NCBI GenBank assembly: GCA_015067435.1
Contig: SVMM01000001.1
Span: 248,001-312,000 of the forward strand
Reading direction: 5' to 3'
DNA: 64,000 nt
DNA from: Oscillospiraceae bacterium
Lineage (GTDB): Bacteria; Bacillota; Clostridia; Oscillospirales; Oscillospiraceae
The notes beneath the pieces are model-generated. The model did no database searches, had not been told where the DNA came from, and worked only from the letters and a program-made list of their open reading frames with translations. Positions 58,770 to 64,000 of this stretch are shown here, piece by piece; within the stretch, counting starts at the first letter, position 1, and every line of letters begins with the position of its first letter. The translations under genes and the position numbers were made by a program.

Positions 58770-60917
58770 TTATCGCAGCGAATAACACGCGAGCAGGCGA
58801 TTCCATGCATTCTGCTTGACTTCCAGGTATTCCTTTCCGCCCATATTGTCGCGCACCTCCGCGGCGAAGCGCTCCGCCGCGTTCGTGCCGGCGACACCGA
58901 CGCCGTTGACGATCGCGTCGACCAGCAGGTTTTGTCCGCCCATGCTCAGCGAGAACGACGTTTCCAGCTCCCCGTGGATGCTGAGCAGATCCGTCTCCCG
59001 TCTGGTGATGGGGAAGACCGTCGGCACGGACGTGTACCACATATTTCGCGAAACGCGCTCGATCTGAAGCTCGGGATGCTTGATCGTGCCGAGGGCGATC
59101 GCGGCGGAGATGTGGTCGGCGCCCTCCTTGCCGACCTCGCTGAGGCATTGGTATTCATACGCCTGGCTTTTGACGAAGCCGAGCGTCGAGCCCAGATAGC
59201 GGCGCGCGTAGTCCGTGTAGCTGCCGCCGGACTTCTCCCACAGCTCGGCGTAGGTCGCCTCCGCGATCTCCGGCATCTGTGCGCCGTTGAAGGCAAACGT
59301 CGCGTAGCTGCCGTCGCCGTTCGTCTTGATGAAGGCGTCCGGGCCGTAGGACATGAGGATCGTGCCCTCGTCGCTGTACGCGTAGTCAATGAGCCGGAGC
59401 GCGGCGCAGAGCTTGTCGGGATCGTTCGCCACGCCCGCCCGGGAGATGCCCCAGCCCGTCGGCTTGACGCTGCGCCACGACTCCGTGAAGCGCATGTACT
59501 TGCTTCCGAGCGAGCCGTCCTGCCAGCAGGCGACGGGCAGCATCACCGCCATGTACCGCTCGCCCTCGCCGGCCTGCAGCACCGTCCGGTTGTAGACGGT
59601 CTGCGTCTGGTTGTAGTCGTAGTGCATGAAGCCCATGTCGTTCGCCAGCATGTGCTCGCTTGACATCCAGGTCCCGTTGAGGAAGGAGGCGGAGATCAGC
59701 CCCTCCTGCGCCATGGCGTGCATCCGGTCGAGCGCGCGGTAGGTGTCCGCCTCCTGCCGCGCGTCGTGCAGCTTGCCGACGAGATCGAAGTACAGGTAAT
59801 CCTGCCGCGATTCCAGACCCCGCACGCCGAAGAGCTGTCCGGCGAACCGGACCAGATCGGCGCGGCGGTTGTTGTTCTCGTCCGCGCGGGTGAAGAGGCC
59901 CTGCACGGAGTCCGTGCCGTTGAGCGTCTGCGGGTTGGCGACCACGCAGCGCAGCAGCGCGACCAGCTCGTCCGCGTCCCACGCGGCGTTCTGCCCGACG
60001 AACAGGTCGGAGCGCTTCGTGCCGTAGTAGCCGCCGTACGCCCGGTCGATGTAGCCGCGGAGCATGTTGACCGCGGAAACGCCGCTGATTTCCCCGGCGG
60101 CGTTCATTTTCTGAATGATGTTCCCGGCGGCGTCGTAGTCCTTGGTGATGATCTCGATGCCCGTTCCGTCGGGCTTGACGACGTCGACCATGATCTGGCC
60201 GGAGGTCGGCATATAGGGCAGATAATACGGCGTGCCGAGCGTGTTGCAGGCGGGGGCGGTGAACGCTCCGCCGCCGTCAAGCAGCTTTTCCACCCAGTCA
60301 ACGCGCATCAGCGGCATCCGCTCGATGTCGTCCACGCCGTCGAAATACGGCGCAAAGTAAAAGGCGCCGATGTCGGTGTTTCCCGTGATGGACAGGAGGA
60401 CGACGGGGTCGCTTTCCAGAAACGCCCTGAGATTCGGCATGACGTCGAGGTATCGGGAAATGTCGAGCAGCTTTCCCGCCTCGCCGGCTTCGGTCAGGCT
60501 GTCCGCCGAGCCGCTGACGAGGTCGATCTCGTCCATGCACTCCGACCAGAAGGCGAGCTCCTTGCCGGCGCTGTTGCCCTGATACTTGTCCTCGATGGTG
60601 ATATTCAGGCGCTTTTCCGCTTCCGCCCAGGTCGGCTTGAGGTCGCCGGTGCGGTAGGTGACGCCGTCCGCGAGGGTCACGCCGTCGCCCGCGGTATCCG
60701 CGTCAAAGCTCATGCCCGTCTGCGGGGAGTTGTAGCCCGTCGCCATGCGCAGCACCGTGCCCTCGGCATAGGTGAGCTCCGCGGGGATGAGCGGCTTTTC
60801 CGTATGGCTGACGGGGGCGGGCGCGGGCTCCGGCGGAGCGGTGTCCGCCCCTCCGACGCAGCCGCAGAGCAGGGAGACCGCCAGCAGCAGCGCGGCGAAA
60901 GGCGCGATTCTCTTCAT
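58770..60917 (-). CDS. Large extracellular solute-binding lipoprotein (LipO-like)
   Basis: The protein has 715 residues. A lipoprotein signal ends at LLCGCVGG (Cys near 18), with a Pro/Ala linker. The rest resembles the long sugar-binding lipoproteins of the LipO/YtcQ group: WAEAEKRLNITIEDKYQGN, DLVSGSADSLTEAGEAGKLL, LFTRADENNNRRADLVRFAG and late WGISRAGVANDPDKLCAALR. It has no permease or ATPase next to it. Instead it lies 49 bases downstream of a hybrid histidine kinase on the same strand, so it may serve as a ligand co-receptor. GGGGGAGGG precedes the ATG. Confidence 0.88.
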   Translation of the reverse strand: MKRIAPFAALLLAVSLLCGCVGGADTAPPEPAPAPVSHTEKPLIPAELTYAEGTVLRMATGYNSPQTGMSFDADTAGDGVTLADGVTYRTGDLKPTWAEAEKRLNITIEDKYQGNSAGKELAFWSECMDEIDLVSGSADSLTEAGEAGKLLDISRYLDVMPNLRAFLESDPVVLLSITGNTDIGAFYFAPYFDGVDDIERMPLMRVDWVEKLLDGGGAFTAPACNTLGTPYYLPYMPTSGQIMVDVVKPDGTGIEIITKDYDAAGNIIQKMNAAGEISGVSAVNMLRGYIDRAYGGYYGTKRSDLFVGQNAAWDADELVALLRCVVANPQTLNGTDSVQGLFTRADENNNRRADLVRFAGQLFGVRGLESRQDYLYFDLVGKLHDARQEADTYRALDRMHAMAQEGLISASFLNGTWMSSEHMLANDMGFMHYDYNQTQTVYNRTVLQAGEGERYMAVMLPVACWQDGSLGSKYMRFTESWRSVKPTGWGISRAGVANDPDKLCAALRLIDYAYSDEGTILMSYGPDAFIKTNGDGSYATFAFNGAQMPEIAEATYAELWEKSGGSYTDYARRYLGSTLGFVKSQAYEYQCLSEVGKEGADHISAAIALGTIKHPELQIERVSRNMWYTSVPTVFPITRRETDLLSIHGELETSFSLSMGGQNLLVDAIVNGVGVAGTNAAERFAAEVRDNMGGKEYLEVKQNAWNRLLACYSLR

Positions 60918-60966
60918 GGCTTCCCTCCCCCTTTCCACGGCGGCGAGACGGCGGATCGCCGTCCCG

Positions 60967-63900
60967 TCACGCCGGATCGTCCCGCTCGTCCAGCAGAATG
61001 TGCACCTGATCCCAGTCGAAGCTGCCGATCGCGCGCTGGATCTTCTCCACGCGCTCCCGCTCGCCGGACGGGATGCGGAATCCGGCGAGATAGTGGAAGA
61101 TGTACGCCGCGCTGTCCGAATCCAGATTCGACGCCAGCTCGCGGAGGCAGTCGTACGCCTCCTTGAGCTTGTCGTCCGGGATCACCGGCAGGGAATCGTC
61201 CGCCGCCGCATCGCCGGACGCGGTCTGGCGCAGCGGCGCGAGCGCCGCGCACATCGCGCGGACGCGCTCCAGAAGGCCGGGGAGACCGTCGCAGAGCGTC
61301 TCGGCGTCGCCCGCCTTGCCCGCGAGCTCCAGCTTTTCCGCCAGCGCTCCGATGGTCTCCGCGCCGATGGCGCGGGACGTGCTCTTGAGCGCGTGCACCT
61401 TGACCGTGGTGTTGGCAAGGTCGCCGGCGCGCCACAGGCCCTCGACCTCATCCGCCGCCGCCGCGGCGTTGTTTTCGTAGATCGTCAGCGTGTCGAGGTA
61501 GGACTCCGCCGAGCCGCAGTGCGAAAGCCCCCGCTCAGTGTCCAGCCCGTCGACGGCGCGCAGCCAGTCCGGAAGGTCGGCGGAGGGCTCCCCCGCCGCG
61601 GCGCCGTCGCCGGACACGCGCAGCTTTTCCCGCGGAAGATACCGCATGATAAGCTCTTCCAGCCGGTCGGCGTCGATGGGCTTGGTGAGATAATCGTCGA
61701 AGCCCGCCGCGAGATACTGCTCCCGCGCGCCGGAGATCGCGTTCGCGGTCAGGCAGACCGCCGGCGTTTGCAGGTTCGGGCTCCCCGCCTCGCCGCGCAG
61801 CTCATGCAGCGTCTCGATGCCGTCCTTGTCCGGCATCATGTGGTCGAGGAAGATGATGTCGTACTTTCTGCCGCGCGCGAGCGACAATCCGTCGCCGCCG
61901 CATCCGGCGGTGTCGATCTGCACGCCGGTGCGCTTTAAGAGGCTCTTGAACACCTCCAGATTCATCGGTGTGTCGTCGACCACCAGCAGCACGGCGTCGG
62001 GCGCGGTGAACCGCTCCCGATACTTTCTGCGGCCGGAGATCGAGGCGCGGTAAGACGCTTCGTAATTGCCGAGCGCGTCCCACTTGACGACCTTCTGCTT
62101 CAGGCGGAACGAGAACGTCGAGCCCTCGCCGTAGACGCTTGCCACCTCCAGGCGGCTCCCCATCATCTCCAGCAGGCGCTGGGTGATGTTCATGCCGAGA
62201 CCCGTGCCCTCGATGTTGCGGTTGCGCTTTTCCTCGATGCGCTCAAACTCGGAGAAGAGCTTTTTCATATCCTCCGGCTTGATGCCGATGCCCGTGTCGC
62301 TGACGGAAACGTTCAGAAAAACGCCGTCGGGCTCGTCCGCGATCCGCTCGTAGCCGACATGGAAGGTGACGCTGCCCGTCTCCGTGTATTTCACGGCGTT
62401 GGTGAGGATGTTCGTGACGACCTGCTTGACGCGCACCTCGTCGCCGTGGAGCAGGCGCGGCGTCGCTTCGTCGAAATCGAGCCTGAGCAGCAGATTTTTG
62501 TCGTTCGCTCTGGGCTGGATCATGGTGACGAGGTCGTTGAGAAGGGAGGAAATGTCGTAATCCACGGGCAGAATGTCCATCTTGCCCGCCTCGATCTTGG
62601 AGAAATCGAGGATATCGTTGATGAGGCCGAGCAGTGTGTTACCCGCCGTCTTGATGTTCTCGGAATACCTGAGGACGTCGTCGCTTTCGCTCTCGCGCAG
62701 GATCATCTCGTTCATGCCGAGCACGGCGTTGATCGGCGTGCGGATCTCATGCGACATGTTGGCAAGGAAGTGGGATTTCGCCTGATTCGCGTAATCCGCC
62801 TCCTCCTTGGCGTCCTTGATCTGCCCGTACTGGCGGCGGATGATGTCGAGATAGCCGCCGGACATCCGCACGCCGATCGCGAGCGAGAACACGAGAAAGG
62901 CGGAGGCGATCAGAATGACGCGCAGCAGGAAGTCGCGGACATAGTCGTTGAGGTCCTCCATCGCCATGTCCACGCCCGCGTAGGCGACGCATCTCCCGTC
63001 CAGATCGTAGATCGGCTGATACACCGTGAGCAGCCAGCCGAAGGAATCGTCGCTCTCGACCGGATCGATCTCCCCGCCGGCCAGCAGCGTCGAAAGATAC
63101 GGCTCGAAGGACGGGTCAAAGGGGAGCACTTCGCGGGGCTCGAACGTTTCCTCCCCCTCCGGCGCCGTGTCGAACACCACGTGGCAGCCGTCCTCCGAAA
63201 TGCGGTAGATGTAGACGTACTCCAGATACGGCGTGTTGTCCCGTATCCCCTGGAGGACATTTCGCACCTCGCCGTAGCTCTGCGCGGCGTGGCCGCGCTC
63301 CAGATAGACGTCGATCAGGCGCGGATCGACGGCGTTCACGACCTGCTGCGCCGCGCCGTTCGCCACCTCAATGCGCTCGCGGCGCGCGTTTGCGGTGTAG
63401 AGCGCGACGCTGATCCACGCGCAGACCACCACCAGCGCGACCGCTCCCAGCGCGATCGCCGCCAGCAGACGCCGGTGCAGGCGGTTCATGTCAAAGCGGC
63501 CGGCGTCGTCCAGACGGTTAACGCTTTGTATCTCCTCGCGGATGCGCGCGGGCAGGATGCGCAGGACGATCGCCACGATCGCCGTCGTGATCGCCTTGTC
63601 CGCGATGTTGAGAATCAGATTGATCAGCAACAGGGCGGGGAGCCGGTCGACGCTGTACATGCCGACGAAACGATCCACAAAGGGGACGGAGACGAAATCC
63701 ACGCTGATCACGGTGTTCAGGCTCCACGCGATCAGCCCGCCGAGCACGCCGCCGATCAGCGCGAGCGTCAGGGCGAAGAGCACATAGCCGCCCTTGCGCT
63801 TGAACACGTTCCGGTAGAACATCCGCGAGGCGCTGATGGCGATGCAGATGTTGACGATTGCGAAGTAAGAGGACATCCGGCTGAACGGCAGGCACAGGAG

Positions 63901-64000
63901 ATTGGACGCCAGCGCCGTCAGGATCGCGGCGAGCGGGCTGCATTCCCATGCCACGATGATCGTGCCGATGGTGTCGAGAAACAGCGGGAGGCCGCACTTT
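60967..64000 (-). CDS. Membrane hybrid sensor histidine kinase, 5' end outside window
   Basis: At least 1,010 residues are visible, and the frame stays open to the window edge (GLPLFLDTIGTII precedes the first in-window start). It has a multi-span membrane domain, an extracytoplasmic sensor of Cache type (GAAQQVVNAVDPRLIDVYLE to VYQPIYDLDGRCVAYAGVDM) and a last membrane span. Then come HisKA (SHFLANMSHEIRTPINAVLG), HATPase (NILTNAVKYTETG, GTGLGMNITQRLLEMMGS), a receiver (VVDDTPMNLEVFKSLL, phospho-Asp in IIFLDHMMPDKDG) and a C-terminal Hpt-like helix bundle (VKVHALKSTSRAIGA). A full phosphorelay in one chain is uncommon in Gram-positives. Confidence 0.93.
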   Translation of the reverse strand, partial: KCGLPLFLDTIGTIIVAWECSPLAAILTALASNLLCLPFSRMSSYFAIVNICIAISASRMFYRNVFKRKGGYVLFALTLALIGGVLGGLIAWSLNTVISVDFVSVPFVDRFVGMYSVDRLPALLLINLILNIADKAITTAIVAIVLRILPARIREEIQSVNRLDDAGRFDMNRLHRRLLAAIALGAVALVVVCAWISVALYTANARRERIEVANGAAQQVVNAVDPRLIDVYLERGHAAQSYGEVRNVLQGIRDNTPYLEYVYIYRISEDGCHVVFDTAPEGEETFEPREVLPFDPSFEPYLSTLLAGGEIDPVESDDSFGWLLTVYQPIYDLDGRCVAYAGVDMAMEDLNDYVRDFLLRVILIASAFLVFSLAIGVRMSGGYLDIIRRQYGQIKDAKEEADYANQAKSHFLANMSHEIRTPINAVLGMNEMILRESESDDVLRYSENIKTAGNTLLGLINDILDFSKIEAGKMDILPVDYDISSLLNDLVTMIQPRANDKNLLLRLDFDEATPRLLHGDEVRVKQVVTNILTNAVKYTETGSVTFHVGYERIADEPDGVFLNVSVSDTGIGIKPEDMKKLFSEFERIEEKRNRNIEGTGLGMNITQRLLEMMGSRLEVASVYGEGSTFSFRLKQKVVKWDALGNYEASYRASISGRRKYRERFTAPDAVLLVVDDTPMNLEVFKSLLKRTGVQIDTAGCGGDGLSLARGRKYDIIFLDHMMPDKDGIETLHELRGEAGSPNLQTPAVCLTANAISGAREQYLAAGFDDYLTKPIDADRLEELIMRYLPREKLRVSGDGAAAGEPSADLPDWLRAVDGLDTERGLSHCGSAESYLDTLTIYENNAAAAADEVEGLWRAGDLANTTVKVHALKSTSRAIGAETIGALAEKLELAGKAGDAETLCDGLPGLLERVRAMCAALAPLRQTASGDAAADDSLPVIPDDKLKEAYDCLRELASNLDSDSAAYIFHYLAGFRIPSGERERVEKIQRAIGSFDWDQVHILLDERDDPA

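Overview
The window is a GC-rich chromosomal segment from a Gram-positive member of the Clostridia, most like the Oscillospiraceae group (Oscillibacter/Flavonifractor/Dysosmobacter-like). This is inferred from strong AGGAGG-type ribosome binding sites, sigma-A promoters, a CIRCE element, S-layer-homology (SLH) surface proteins, a spore-type LysM/GH18 hydrolase, a PUA-less ProB and a Firmicutes-type two-component-regulated ethanolamine locus. I see no phage genes, insertion sequences, CRISPR array or rRNA. There is one tRNA gene, tRNA-Ser(CGA).

Layout. 1-11,600 holds housekeeping genes: metG (partial), a ZIP transporter, sleL-like, an SLH protein, folD / 5-FTHF cyclo-ligase, csoR / pgi, a P-loop protein, cytidine deaminase with a deacetylase-like lipoprotein, CIRCE-hsp20, a class-I amidotransferase, tRNA-Ser and a MerR regulator. 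11,700-21,040 is a seven-gene minus-strand xylo-oligosaccharide operon (LacI regulator, GH3 xylosidase, ABC binding protein, two permeases, xylB, xylA). It is probably repressed from two identical operators 251 bp apart. 21,400-35,200 is a cell-surface region: SGNH hydrolases, HU, SLH-NHL, a 1,100-residue FecR/glycine-rich repeat protein, two polysaccharide deacetylases and an SLH/beta-helix protein, with polyprenyl synthase/MenA inserted. 35,300-39,300 holds two nitroreductases, proBA and a small alarmone-type HD hydrolase.

39,300-55,930 is the standout: a complete ethanolamine-utilisation bacterial-microcompartment (BMC) locus. The ANTAR response regulator and kinase (EutV/EutW) are followed directly by a leader with two six-nucleotide-loop hairpins. 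The second hairpin overlaps an intrinsic terminator, so the two structures exclude each other, which is the arrangement expected for EutV antitermination. Then come eutA, B, C, L, E, M, T, pduL, a TIGR02536-like gene, eutN, a PduS-like flavo-iron-sulfur protein, a PduT-like tandem BMC protein with a CPGKY pore motif, eutS and eutP. No eutH, eutG, eutD, eutJ or eutQ is visible. A three-gene TRAP transporter (dctPQM) sits where a permease would be expected, and the PduS/PduT pair suggests that NADH is re-oxidised through an electron-conducting shell protein rather than by an alcohol dehydrogenase.

55,930-64,000 holds a secreted S66 (LD-carboxypeptidase-like) protein, the CCA-adding enzyme, and a minus-strand pair of a membrane hybrid histidine kinase (cut by the window edge) with a solute-binding lipoprotein that has no transporter genes beside it.
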